Source: Codonopsis lanceolata (taxonomy: Eukaryota > Streptophyta > Magnoliopsida > Asterales > Campanulaceae). From it: a stretch of 64,000 nucleotides of DNA. A model generated the notes under the pieces. That model worked only from the letters and a program-made list of their open reading frames with translations, ran no database searches and was not told the origin of the DNA. The translations under genes and the position numbers were made by a program. Every line of letters starts with the position of its first letter. Positions within the stretch are counted from its first letter, which is position 1. Shown here piece after piece: positions 23,590 to 35,153 of the stretch. Location of the stretch: contig CM028382.1 of the NCBI GenBank assembly GCA_013146195.2, positions 117,999,023 to 118,063,022 of the forward strand, in the 5' to 3' direction.

Positions 23590-23751
23590 CTAGTATAGCT
23601 TTTGGAGATCATCCTTAAACTTGGCCTTCAGCTGTTCCCGCTTTAGTTTAAGAGCCACTGTTGCTAATTCAGACTTGGGAGTCCACGGATCAGGGATCAA
23701 CTTGATCTTTGTTGGAATTTCAACCTTATCCAACTTTGCAGCTTTTGCAAC
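23590..23751 (-). pseudogene. Detached last exon of the LACS8/9-like gene
   Basis: Preceded by the acceptor actgtgtag, this 162-nt exon encodes 53 residues to the TAG at 23590-23592. It reads VAKAAKLDKVEIPTKIKLI, then DPWTPKSELATVALKLKREQ, ending in FKDDLQKLY. This is the conserved LACS C-terminus, in which plant members usually have PWTPESGLVTAALKLKR. The phase (0) fits exon 10, which ends SEVQQSLSK before GTTTGT at 36456, 12.7 kb away. No other copy of this C-terminus was found nearer. Changes in the usually conserved ESGLVTAAL segment (KSELATVAL) suggest relaxed constraint. Confidence 0.88.
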
Positions 23752-24427
23752 CTACACAGTTTTATACACGATTACAAGGTGTTTTTACAGACCCAAGTTC
23801 AAAGTTGTCAGGAATACCAACTTTTTACATCCCGATACTGCAGAGGTTACTGAAGTTGTTCAATGTGGCAAAATTATCAATGAGGTAGTGCTATTTCATC
23901 AATGCAAGTAAGCCCAAGTAAACGAAGCACAATGATATCTGGTCACGCCAATACTTGGGTGACTACACTGGCAGTCCACGTAATGGACTAGAGTTGATGT
24001 GTAGGTTATGACAAGGATATTTGGGTTTGGAGTTCTTCTGGAGGTGTGTTTGTTTGACCTTTTGCAGTTTCTAAATCTGTTTGCTTTCCTTGAATCCTAG
24101 CTATGAGAGTGATCTGAAAGGGGAAAACTGGTAGGGAACTTGGAGGTTGTCCCAGCTAAAGCCCTTCGATATAAGAGTTAATAACGGGGTAATAGTGACC
24201 GGTGCCACGCGTTCCCTGATGAGAGAGCATACCTTCTTCAAGGTGATGGGGATTTCCTTTTATAGTCCTTGCCTTGAGTCTCAAGTCAGAGTGGGTGGCT
24301 TTGACGTGAGACCCTATTGTTGGTCGGCTAGCTGGCGGTCCCATATTGGCTGGTATATTGCGTGTAGTAGTTTACGACGGTTTGAATGGCGTGCCCACCT
24401 GGCCACTAGGTACAGTACCGATGTTTT

Positions 24428-27400
24428 TGGAGAGTTCGTCCGCCGAGCATGGTCGTTCTTCGGCTAGATGGTCGGCCGTGCTTGGCCTTCGGGGTGTTCC
24501 TCGACCTGTAATCCGTGGTCACCTGTCAACCAAGCGTATTATTAGGTGGTGGGCCCCTTCCAGGTTGCTTTGGCGGCCACATGTTCTTCCACTTGGGAGA
24601 TTTCAGGTCGGGTCCCTTCAGTAGCCCCCTACTTCCCAAACGCGAGGATTGATCTTTAGGTTAGGAAGTGTAGCTCGATTCGTCTCCGTTTTGTCACGTA
24701 TCCTCAGGTTATTCGACCATACGGACCACTTGTCTTAATCGTTTTGTTCAGCTTCACTGATCAAGCATAGGTGTTTTTCTTAGTCTTCATTTACTTGAGC
24801 TGGTCAATCGAGGGTGACTTTCGTGGAGTCCCCGAGCTTGTGATCGATTTGCATGGGGAACTGATACGCCGCTTGTCATTAATAGCGTTGCTATCGAACC
24901 ATCATTAGTTTGTCAAATCACTTGGTTTTCGTGATTATTGCGTTGTTTCTTAGGCATCAAAACGGCGTTGCCCATACAAGTCTTTGACACGCGTCGTTCA
25001 GCAATCGATTAGGTAAGGTCCGCATGTTTCCTAGTCGGGTTGACCCGACGTCTTCAGGTCATATAAAAGGCATCTTTTTCGGCTTTTTCTATACGTTTCT
25101 GCAACTTTCCGAGTTTTTCCCTTCTAAACGTGCTTTGAAGGCAAACTTTTTTCTCCTGTGATTTCTTCCAATTCTTGTTTCCTCAAGCCGTTTCTTCCTC
25201 TTGCAACTTAGTATCCCTAGTCCGCCTTCTCCTTCTGGTTCTATTGTGGTCATTTTTCACTGTTTTCGAGTTGATTTGAGTGCGCTTTAGGTCTGTTTTC
25301 CTTTCCGGCGAGTCAGTCGTCGTCTTTTACTATTCTAGTGTTAACTCTGGTGACCGCCTTTTTCATGTCCTCAGTTTTTCTTACTCTCCTCCCAAACGCG
25401 CTTTTGGCTTGCAGGTACTTGCCTTTTCGTTCACTACTCTTACTTTTTGTAGTTTCTAGGTTAGGTTTCATGAGACTTGTTCCCGACTTCACGCCGAGTG
25501 AGTCTTCCTCCACCTCAACTTCTTCTTCGGATAGTTCTACCATTGTTTCGCGGTCGGGGATGAGGACAAAAATGTGAGTCCGGATCCAGTGTATGATTAG
25601 TCTCCTACTAGTCAAAGGGTATATTTTCATACCGATGGGGCTTGGAAAATCGTTCTACCTAGCCAAGCAAAGACCCATTTGATGGGAAGGGGGTATGACT
25701 TGAAGGGTTTGTCGGCTTTGTCCGATGATGACTATGTGACCAGGGAATTCTCCCCCGACACTGCTATGTTAGTTTGTAGGGATAAGGATTATGCTCTTAG
25801 ATGTTTGTTCAATCAATATTTTCGGGAGGCCGTCGCCGATGAAGTTGTTTATGCCAATAGGGATTTTGACGAGCAAGAAAAGAGGGGAGGCCTTTTCTGC
25901 TGCTGTCGGGGTCAAGGACGGCTCCAGGGGCACGAGCATGTGGACTGATAAAGGAAAATCGAAGCTAGTGGTCGCTGGCGACGTGGGGGCTGATACAGAC
26001 TTGAAACCATCTCATCTGATATTTAAGGAATTGAGGAATAGTATGCGTTTAGAGGATTTGATCGCATGGGATGAGAAATATAATCATAGTCGGAAAAAAT
26101 TCTAAGGATCGGTTCCTCATGATTCACTTGATTTGGACAAACTTCGGGGTCGTCATGACAAAGTAGGGTTCTACATGTCGTTTTTCGAAGTGGGGCTTCG
26201 CTTGCCACTTGATCCCCTAGCTTGTGATCTTCTCACGGAGGCTGGTGCCCATCCCTTAAATCTCTCCCTTAACATTGTGAGATACTTGGTGTCCTTTATT
26301 ACCTGTGTCCGGGTGCTCGGTTTTGAGCCGACTTTACCTCTTTTTAAAACCTATTTTAGCGTGGCCAAATCACTGAAACGACTTCAATGCAAACATCACA
26401 ACAGAGGTATTATTTTGTTCACCAAACCGTCAGGAAAGATAGGTCATTGAGATGAGAAAGTGCGTCTGGTTGAGAGTCGAGTGGGGTGGAATTTTCCTGT
26501 TCCTCGTAATTCGGCTTCCAAGGTAAAGTCTCTTCCTCTAGTCGAGACTTTAGATGAATATGAGGAGTCAGCAAGGATGGCCCTTGAATCATTTTTGGGG
26601 GTGCGTGGGGTTGAGGGTGCTCAGGTTTTTCGTTGGAGCTCGGTCCAGAAGGACGAGGTGTTGTTAAGGATGGTCGGCATGTCCACCAAAACGATAGAAG
26701 GTGCCAATCTTCGGTACGAAGTCCTCGAGTATGTCGTATATCAGGGGTGGTCGGGCTATGAGAAAAATTTGTTTAAGAAGGATTGTCGTCGATGTCACGG
26801 TTTGTTCAGCGAAGACGGATGTGAAAGTGCTTTTTACTATTGTTTATTGTTATACTTGCTTCATGTGTTGCTTTTCTTTTCTTTTCACTCACGTGGTTTT
26901 GACTTGTTTGTTTTGTTATTTTAGCCATGTTGGATCTGGATCAAGTCCGTAGTAGGATTGCGAGGTAAACTAGAAGTGTTGCTCATTACGCCGTTCTGAA
27001 GGAGGCGGCTATCGACCCTGAGAAGGCCTATGCACTGCCCACCGATGCACCAGTTGCCAGGAGTTCGGCCCCGACCACTATGGCCCCTCCCTGAAAGGCC
27101 ATCCCCAAGGTTGTCGTTGCTCGTAGGGCGAAGTCTTCTGTCCCTATGCTTGCAAAGAGAGCTCCTTCCATTGCGGGTGCTCCTACCTCAGTTGAAAGCA
27201 CTCCAGTTCCTCCTTCTCCTGATGCTCGGAAACGACGATTGATTGATGAGGTTTCCAAGGAATCTGAGTCGAGCCTTGAGGCCCCCGACCTTAAAGAAAA
27301 TGAAGACGACTGCTAGTTCGTCTTCGTCGAGTGAGGAGACTGCGCCCTGGCTTAAAGATGATTTCTCTCGCCCAACAACCAGGGCGGCCGGCATCCAGCT

Positions 27401-28310
27401 TGGTTTGGACATTGGGGATGTCCATGTTTTGCAAAACATGGACGTCATTAGGCGTGATGGCCCCACTGCCCTGGCCGGACAAGGGATAATAGTTAGGGCT
27501 CAGGTGAGGGACCTTGTTGGGGTGGCTAACTCCTTGCCTGCTTTCGAGGCGATGGTTTGAGTGGGTCTTTGCGTAAGCGAGGTAGATACCCCTCATTTTC
27601 TTATTCTTTGGGGCATCAAATTATGCTTTTTCATGTGTTTTATTATTTTCTGTAACTATGCTCCTTTGTCGGCTCCTTGGGTGCTCGCACTAGTCGAGCT
27701 AAGCTTGATTTGAAAAGGTTGAAGACCCATGCTCGGGCTGATCAGGATGAGATCGAGGTTCTGAAAGCTCGGCTCAAGTCTTTGGAAAGCGATCAAGCGA
27801 AGAGGACTACTAAGCTGGTCAAGTCTTCTGCCAATGTCATTGCCTTGGCGAAGGAGAAGGAGCAGGCCGAGCAGCGAGATGATAAAGTCGAGCGAGCAAG
27901 GTCCTTAGTTGAGAAGGAGAAAAATGAGTATCTAGCTCGGGTTAGTGAGTTGGAGCTACGAGTTGCGGAGGTGAGGGCGTCGACCTTTGAGGACTTTAAA
28001 AAGACTGACAAATTTGTTGCCGAGGTCATCCCCTATGTTGATCGCGGTGTCCGCCATGTCCTTCGCTTGGCTCCTTTCTTCGGGCTCACTCTCAGAACAC
28101 GTTGCTCGTCCGCTGAGCATGGTCGTTCTTCGGCTAGATGGTCGGTCGTGCTCGGCCTTCGGGGTGATCCTCAGCCTGCCGAATGTCCTCGGTTAGCTCG
28201 TTTGTGGTCGCTTGTCAACCAGGCGTATTGTTGGGTGGTGAGCCCCTTCCAGGTCATGCTGGCGGCCACGTGTCCTTCCACATGGGAGATTTCAAGTCGG
28301 GTCCCTTCAA
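24428..28310 (+). mobile_element. LTR element (LARD-like) inside the LACS last intron
   Basis: A direct repeat of about 200 bp (24428-24625 and 28107-28310) shares gagcatggtcgttcttcggc, tagatggtcgg, ggagatttcargtcgggtcc and more, and looks like 5' and truncated 3' LTR pieces. A plus-strand TATA motif (catataaaaggc) at about 25060 fits a promoter in the 5' LTR, which would then run to about 25.25 kb. The internal region holds broken frames of a plant transposon protein but no protease, integrase or reverse transcriptase, so it would depend on other elements. It is in the opposite orientation to the LACS gene. Confidence 0.55.
25620..28080 (+). pseudogene. Broken plant transposon-protein frame with coiled coil
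   Basis: Successive frames in shifted phases. 25679-25948 includes MMGRGYDLKGLSALSDDDY. 26133-26450 includes VGFYMSFFEVGLRLPLDP and LLTEAGAHPLNLSLNIVRYL. 26460-26720 includes FPVPRNSASKVKSLPLVET. 27677-28080 is a K/E/R/A-rich coiled coil. The order resembles the gag-like putative plant transposon protein found in many LTR-type elements. At least three frame changes and internal stops make it non-functional. Its biochemical role is not known to me. Confidence 0.5.
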
Positions 28311-28317
28311 TATCTTA

Positions 28318-28941
28318 GAATGAGAAGTGGAGTCGCCATATTGTTAATACAAGAAAAGCCCAAGTAAGAGAAGCGTAGTGAAATCTGAAAGTGAGGAGTG
28401 GAGCATCACAGCGCCATTAACGAAAGCTAAAACCAAGTCCATGCAAGAAAACCAGCAGGATCTATCCCAGTCCCAGTCCCAGTCCCAGTCATGTCAAAAG
28501 TTTCTTCTCACACAAAATCATGCAAGAGATTTGAGAATATCACATAGGGGTGGCAATCCTGACCCAGGACTTGAAAACCTAGCTAATCCGACCCGAGTTT
28601 TACCCAACCCATTAACATATGTGGGTAAATACGGGCACTCGTATTTACCCAATAAACTGACGGGTTAAGAGGAGATTTTAAAGACGTAAACTGAATACCC
28701 AATACCCCTCTGTTTCCAGCTTCCAAGCCCTCTCGTCGTTCTCGGTCCCTCTCTCTCCCTGTCTCCGTCTCCCTCTCCCACTGCAAAATTGAGGTCTCTC
28801 ATCTCTCTCTACTTCAGGTAATTATCAATGTTTTTAGTCAGATTTATGTCTATTGCAACTTAGCTTGATTGTCTATTGCTAATCATCGAAACTGGATTCT
28901 CGTTTTTTATATTGCAGATCTGTAAATGTGGGTATTGATTT
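28318..28941. other. LACS intron segment with repeat debris
   Basis: Contains a taggggtggcaatcctgacc stretch typical of plant hAT-type repeat ends and a CT-rich zone (about 28735-28820) ending in a donor-like TTCAG before GTAATT. Around 28349-28385 a 35-bp string (agcccaagtaagagaagcg...) is similar to 23908-23940 on the far side of the LTR element. No gene is supported. Confidence 0.4.
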
Positions 28942-30493
28942 CAGGCCCGGTTCTGGGGGTGTGCGAACTGACCGACGGAACTGGACCCCTAATGCTAAAG
29001 GGCCCATTTTTTTTGTACCTTGTGACTTGTTTAGCTGTCTTCAGACTTCACTCATCAGGCCCATAACAGAGATTCAATAGAATAGTCAAATCTCATGCTG
29101 AAAAAATGGAAAGTGGAATCAAGAAACCAAATACGGAAATACCAATCGATAATCTCGCTAATCGTAATCAGCAATCGCAATTATCGCATCTCTCTCTCTC
29201 TCTCTCGTTTCTTTCAAATCTCAATCACGGAATCACCACTGTGACTCGCCATCTTCCCTAAAAAAATGAAGCTGCAAAATCGGTCTAGTCAAGAAAGGGG
29301 GATTTACAAAAATGGTCAGGTCAAAGATGACTTGGTCATTTGTAGCCTCACTTAAAAAAAAACTCTTTTATGGCCTGGTTTATTGATAAACCACTGATAA
29401 ATCACGACTGGTTTATCGGTAAACCAGTAAAAATGCACACCTTTTTTTTTCCTCCTAAGGGGGGCATGGGAAGGGGTTGATAAAAAAAATGCACACCTCA
29501 ATATCCAAAATCGCTGATTTATCAACTGGTCGACAGATAAACCAGTTGTCAACCAAGTGGTTTACATTGGTTTATTGATAAACCAGTATAAACCACGTGA
29601 AGAAAAGAAGACTTCAACAGCTCCCTTCCCTTGGCCTTCATTCTACTGTCCTACACCAAGTCACCAATAACAGCCTTTTTTTCAAATATTTTTCTTTTCG
29701 AATTCCAAGCCCAACGAAACGAATCAACAATTCTCAATTATTTTCTTTGAAGGAGAAGATTTGATTCATCTGAACATAGGACAAAATTGTCAAATTGACA
29801 ATTTAGAAGTTCATTACTTCAATTGTTCGAGCTTTTGACTTTTGTGGAGTAAATTTGTAAATGTAATCCATTCCAAGTAACTGAAGTAATCAAGTAAGTG
29901 TTCACAGTTCACTTCAATTTTTACCTCGAATTTTATTTCATTATTTATTTGTTTGTACTCATTTTCAATATTTATCGGGTTGTTTGTATTATTATTTTTT
30001 TTTTTTGGTTCATTTCATTTGATTCACAATTTCAACCCTTATATTTGGAATATCATTATTTCATTGAAGGTGGAAAATTATCGCTTATAATTTTTTTTTA
30101 CTCTTTCTGTAACTGTTGCATCTATAGAAAGAAACTTTTCAAAATTGAAATTATTAAAGTCCTACTTTCGTTCTACAATGATACAAGAAAGATTTAATGG
30201 ATTAGCGTTGATCGCAATTGAGGATGATTTCTGGAAAAGATTGATTATGAAGATCTAATTGAAGATTTTGCATCAAAAAATATTAGAAAGATGATACTTT
30301 TTAAATAAAAAGTTTGGTTGTAATTTGGAAAATTAGTTATTTTTGTACTCAAATTTGTAAATAAAAATACTTTGAATATTATAATATTATGATATATGCA
30401 ATTTATTTTTAGTTTTTGGTAATTATTTTTTATCAATTTAGGGTCTAATATTAAATTAAAGACAGGGCTCTCAACATGTCAGGACCGGCCCTG
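28942..30493 (+). mobile_element. hAT element remnant with exact target duplication
   Basis: 1552 bp. Terminal inverted repeats CAGGCCCGGTTCTG (left) and CAGGGCCGGTCCTG (right, complemented) match 12 of 14. Both ends are flanked by the 8-bp duplication ATTGATTT (28934-28941, 30494-30501), the length hAT elements make. It retains the end of a transposase gene (30118-30308). A palindrome-rich stretch with several ctggtttat and ataaaccagt copies lies at about 29370-29600. It sits in the LACS last intron. Confidence 0.8.
30118..30308 (+). pseudogene. hAT transposase C-terminal (dimerisation) fragment
   Basis: Reads ASIERNFSKLKLLKSYFRST, then MIQERFNGLALIAIEDDFW, and after a frame change DYEDLIEDFASKNIRKM. 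This is the hAT-family dimerisation region (S-x-E-R-x-F-S-x-L-K ... Q-E-R-L-N-x-L-A-x-x-x-I-E) found near the C-terminus, as in zinc-finger MYM/TTF-type hAT proteins. One frameshift lies near 30230. The N-terminal zinc finger and catalytic core are absent, so the element is non-autonomous. Confidence 0.75.
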
Positions 30494-30567
30494 ATTGATT
30501 TGAGTGGAGAAGAGTTTTCCCAATTGTAATCCCCTTTTGTGTTCTGGGTATTAACTTAGTACCTAGT

Positions 30568-30597
30568 TGCGTGTGTGTGTGTGTGTGTGTGTGTGTT
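30568..30597. repeat. (GT)n microsatellite
   Basis: A gtgtgtgt run of about 28 bases. The open frame that starts in it (30575-30814, beginning with a Cys-Val run) is an artefact of the repeat. Confidence 0.8.
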
Positions 30598-31165
30598 TCA
30601 AGGCCTCAATTCCCATTATGTTTGCCGTTTGCGATCAAAATTGATTGGACTGCTTATCGGTTTTGCTGACAGTCTCATTCAAGTTTTTTGCACCGGTCAT
30701 CGTCATCTTTCTTTCTTCGATTCTCCTATAATCTGTAGCCTCTTTTATGCATCAGAGCCATCACTGTTTCTTCTCTGGCCCCATTTTAACTGTACTTTTT
30801 GTTTAACACTTTAACTTGTTTGATGAACTATCCTTGCATTTATCCTCAAAGATGTAGGCTCTTTAGCTTTAGCTTTAGTTTAGGACAAAAGATTCATGTG
30901 CTCAATAGGTTCTCAAGTTGTCGAAACCTCAGCAATGAGATTTAAATAATCAATAACGACCATGAAGAGGAACCCAAAAACACTGACAGCTTCAAAGCCG
31001 TTCCAATGTTTTCCCTGGCATGGGAAAGAAAATTCCTGGCTAAAACAAAAGGTCACTGCGAGTGCGAAAGACTGTGTCCTACAAAATGCCAAGGTCGTTT
31101 TTGACTCTATTGGACTAGCATAATTTCATATATGAAATGTTGATGGCTGGATCCCGTAAATATGT

Positions 31166-31404
31166 TACTCCCTCTATCCCAAATTGAATGCCGTTTTTGA
31201 ACTTTTTACCCAAAATGAGTGTCCCGTTTGCTATGAAGTTAATAAATTCACCTTTGCTCCAACATGCACTTACAATACTATAGTGTGTTGACTGTTGATA
31301 TTAAAGGCATTCATGTACATGTACTACTTATATGACCTAAAAGTCAACTTCTTTAACTTTTGCAAATACTAAAAAGGGTCATGCATTTTTGAATGGGGGG
31401 AGTA
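31166..31404. mobile_element. Stowaway MITE
   Basis: 239 bp including the flanking TA dinucleotides. Left end is TACTCCCTCTATCCCAAATTG and right end is gaatggggggagta, the complementary pattern. TA duplication and CTCCCTC termini define the Tc1/mariner-type Stowaway MITEs common in plant introns. No coding content. It lies in the LACS last intron. Confidence 0.8.
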
Positions 31405-31624
31405 CTTCTCTTATTGAATTCCCCTGTCCTGATAGTACGCAAATTAGACTGAATGGGCAAGTTGCCAATCCCTAAAACAGACTATGTAATCAATAACAAA
31501 CAAGGTAGGAGAACAAAGAGACCAAGGCACAGCAAGAGGAAAAGATGGCTCAAGGAACTATTGGTCCCCAAGAAGTTCCAGCTGCTTAGGATTTAAGAGG
31601 AACTCATGTCCAAGTAATACTAAC

Positions 31625-31761
31625 CTCTCCTCTCTTGAAGATGAAATGCTAGCTTGTACATTCTGGATGTCTTCAACAGTTGCTGTTGAATAATCAATCT
31701 CTTTTATAATAGCAGGCGTTCCTATTACTTGATCTGGATGAAGGTTGTTCCACAGGGATGT
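31625..31761 (-). pseudogene. Exon-like fragment in the LACS intron, family unknown
   Basis: On the minus strand a 137-nt open segment lies between an acceptor (atttgtgtag) and a donor (GTTAGT). It encodes TSLWNNLHPDQVIGTPAII and then KEIDYSTATVEDIQNVQAS. It does not belong to LACS. It could be a leftover exon of an unrelated gene carried in by a transposon, or a cryptic exon. I do not recognise the protein. Confidence 0.35.
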
Positions 31762-33215
31762 CTACACAAATATAAACTCCTTTAAGATGTATAGCAGACA
31801 AACAAGCTCAGAAATATATACCAAGAAAAAATAAAATTAAAGCTAGAATTTGGAAGAAGGCACAAAACAATCAGATTTCTTAGCAGAATGAACTATGGTC
31901 AGTCACCTGACTTGGTACCCAATCCCACGTATATTGCAGAATGTATAACAACTATCACTAACTCAGCTACCTAACAATTTAATCAAAACCTCCCAACAAA
32001 TGGGACAGAAACATGTTCAGAGAGAAGAAAAATAAAGAATGTGCTGTGTTGTGTCTTTGATGCCTCTGTATCAAATCGTAGGGTACATGTGCATGACTTG
32101 CCATTATCAGTTACAACCTATGACATTTGGACAGGGTCTTATGTCGCATACTCCATTTGTTACACCCAAAAATTACATTTACTGCATTGAATTATTCCCA
32201 TGCTCACTAGGTATACTCATATGCCTTAAAACAATTTTTGTAGTTGTGATAATGCAAATCAATTTTTCAGTTTTTTTTTTTTTTTAATTTTGTTCTCTCT
32301 TTTCAATTTATATTGTCAAATTGCTTTGGTTACCTATCTTATCAATTGACCACGAGGATAAAACTTTGCCAGATCCTATTTGCCAATTGACTGCCCAGCT
32401 TGTATGCTGCAGGTTGTCTTTTGCGTGGCTGGATGTCTCTGTCTGGCGTCTTCTAATTAGTTTTTGCCTTCTTTTTCGTTGAAGTTATGAATCTTGATAC
32501 TAATTCTGTGACCCCTTTTAAGTGGGTAATTACTAATTAGTCATTTAAGAAATGAATGCTACCCTTTCCAGAAAAATATCTCTATTATGAAGTCTATGGG
32601 CTGCACTAGTTATTGGTTTCATCTTTCACCAATCCCATAATCATGTTCTTTTTCTTTTTTATGATTCATCATTCATCATTTCAGTTTGAATATCAGCATG
32701 CTTGATGATATTAGATTAATGAAAAATGCAAGACTATTGGTTAATGGTATTCCTATGAGGCATAAGCCGACATTTAGATGTGTTCTGTTAATTCACATTT
32801 TGTGTGTGCCTGTGTGAGGCTTTGTGCAGGCTGAATTTCGTACAGTGTTGCCATTATCAGTTACATTTAGATGTGTTTTCTGTTAATTCACATTTTCTGA
32901 GTTTTTTTCTTTCTCAGTCCTATTTATATCATCAAGTTTAATCTCCTCTGCATGACTGTCCATCTATTTAAAACGTCTATGCTTATTACTGATCTGTCTA
33001 GTTAATGCTGATTGAGTTTACCACAGTGAGGAAACAACTTATGCCTCTTTCAATGCTAATTTTGCACATTGTAGGGACTGAAACGAAACATGACATTTTT
33101 TTTGGTCTGATTAAATTTTATTTGTTCTGATTAAATTTTATTTGTTCAAAGTACACTCCTACGTTACTAAGTTGTTTGTACTTGGTTCTTGTAGTGTGAT
33201 AGGTCTGTGGTATAA

Positions 33216-33407
33216 CAGGGGGCCAATGTTGCTTCTACGTTGTCTGTTACGCTGGTGAAGTTGGGCAATGAATTATTCCATACGAGGGTCAATGTGAAGT
33301 TTACTTTTACAAGAATCGCTGAATATGCAAAGTTTACGGAATATGAGAAAAGAAATGGATGCACTTTCAATGTCTTCCTGCACACTTGCCTCATCAATCA
33401 AGTGTAG
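33216..33407 (+). other. Unidentified open segment
   Basis: 63 open codons ending at TAG 33405-33407, containing VKLGNELFHTRVNVKFTFT and EYAKFTEYEKRNGCTFNVF. The composition looks protein-like but no start codon, clear splice sites or family was recognised. It may be a decayed exon. Confidence 0.2.
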
Positions 33408-33509
33408 GATATATGATTCTTTTCTTTATTTTATCTACATTAATTTTAACATGCTAGTAATATTATCTTGCTCAATTCATGAGGAGGACCAATCTTTAAA
33501 ATTTACAGT

Positions 33510-34759
33510 TAGAGGTGACAAATGGACGGGTATAGGCGGGATTAAATGGGCGGCGGGTTCAAATGGGCGGGCAAGTAAGTGTCCATTTAATAGTATGGGC
33601 ATATATGGGCGGACACTAAATGGGCATAGGCGCTCATTTACTCATTAACATGCATTTATCAAATAAATATAAAAATTACAAAAAAATAAATTTTTTTACA
33701 AAAAATTATCAAAAGTTACAACTAACTATATATATATAATTACAACCACAATAATTGAAAAAGACCGACATATTGCTTGTGCTAAAGTATATTTTTGTAA
33801 TTAAGATTAACTCCAATGATATTAATATATCTTCTTATTAATTAACTTTTCAAACGTGGACGTTTAGGTGAACAGATGGAGTAGTTAGTATTAGAGTTAT
33901 ATGTTCTCTTCTCTTGAACACATATGACACTAATAAAAGGAAAATGATAGGGATCTAATAAAATGTGACAAATGAACTAAGAACGGAAGTAGTAGTTTGT
34001 GAAGAAAATAACTTTTCTTCGAAATTGCATTTTAATTTTTACTAATAGTTTTATGTATTAGTATGTAAAAGTGTATTTTTGTTGTTGTAATTCTCAATTC
34101 AATCTTCTATTTTGTGGTTAGATTTTTAATTTCGCTGAAGCCCAATAGACAAACACACGAGTAGAAACCTGACAAAAAACTGAACAAGCTAACTAAGCCA
34201 CATGTACAAATCTATATGAGAAGGTTCGAGCAAATAAGAATGTCGCATGCTGGACACTGCTCACAAAACCGTTATAAATCCATTTATAGTGTAATATGGA
34301 CGGATATTTACAGAGTTATAAAAATTGAACAATCTGGGAGTGATGTTGTGTTTCATTTAAGGGTACAGAGTCATAGAATAACATTCTATGCTTTGCTTTG
34401 CAATTTTGGGGTGGGGGTGGCGGTTGGAAGGGCGGGTGTACTATATATATATATGTGTGTGTGTGGGGGGTGGTTGGAAGAGTGGGTGTACAATATAAAT
34501 ATATTAATTATGTTAAACGTCATTATTAATCTTAAGTATTTTATAATTATGTATGTAATTGATAAAACAAAATTAGAAGAGAAAGTGAATGAGTTTTAGT
34601 ATGGATGCCCAAGTGGGCGTCCATTTATCCCATCATAATTAATATGCCCAAGTGGGCATGCCCATTTGTGTCCACTTAAAATTTTGGGTGTGCCCATACC
34701 CATTATTTATTGGGCGGTCTGGGCGGACAAATTGGCACGGATAAAATTTGCCACCTCTA
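33510..34759. mobile_element. Non-autonomous hAT element
   Basis: 1250 bp. Termini TAGAGGTGACAAA and TTTGCCACCTCTA are inverted, with one mismatch. The 8-bp duplication TTTACAGT flanks both sides (33502-33509 and 34760-34767). Subterminal regions repeat gggcgg and aatgggc motifs in opposite orientations. The centre is AT-rich with two copies of ggttggaagrgygggtgta. No transposase frame is present. Confidence 0.85.
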
Positions 34760-35153
34760 TTTACAGTATTCATTTATTAAATGTCTTGGGCCAATGAGAA
34801 ACTAAGTTATTAAACCTGTAGACCTTCTTCTCAACCCATGTCTATCGTCTTTTTAGTTCTTTTGAGTATGCAGCAAAAGCATTTATAATTGTGGACTTAT
34901 TTGTTTTATTATGGGTATTGCTACTTTGAAATGGGTTTGAAATCAATTTTTCTGCACCAATTGCAGGCATTTGTTTATCGATAATATGAGCCCATTTAGA
35001 CATTTAGACAATTCTGTTTAGATTTTATGACTTATAGGTTCTTCCATGAACTGTTTTCATTTAAACCTTTTGCATATTTCTATATTCAGCAATTTTTAGA
35101 GTTATTGAATAATTCAAGAATGCTGTTTGTTTATTTTTTTAATGTGTCTAAAC

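Noticed and set aside
21326..23751. ELC-like gene and LACS last exon as one transcription unit
   Set aside because: They are on opposite strands and convergent; each has its own stop codon and family.
24147..24624. Plus-strand frames of 106 and 92 codons
   Set aside because: They lie in LTR-like sequence and share DNA with the repeat at 28.1-28.3 kb; no protein family was recognised.
30575..30814. 79-codon frame starting Met-Cys-Val-Cys-Val
   Set aside because: It begins in a (GT)n microsatellite and has no continuing homology.
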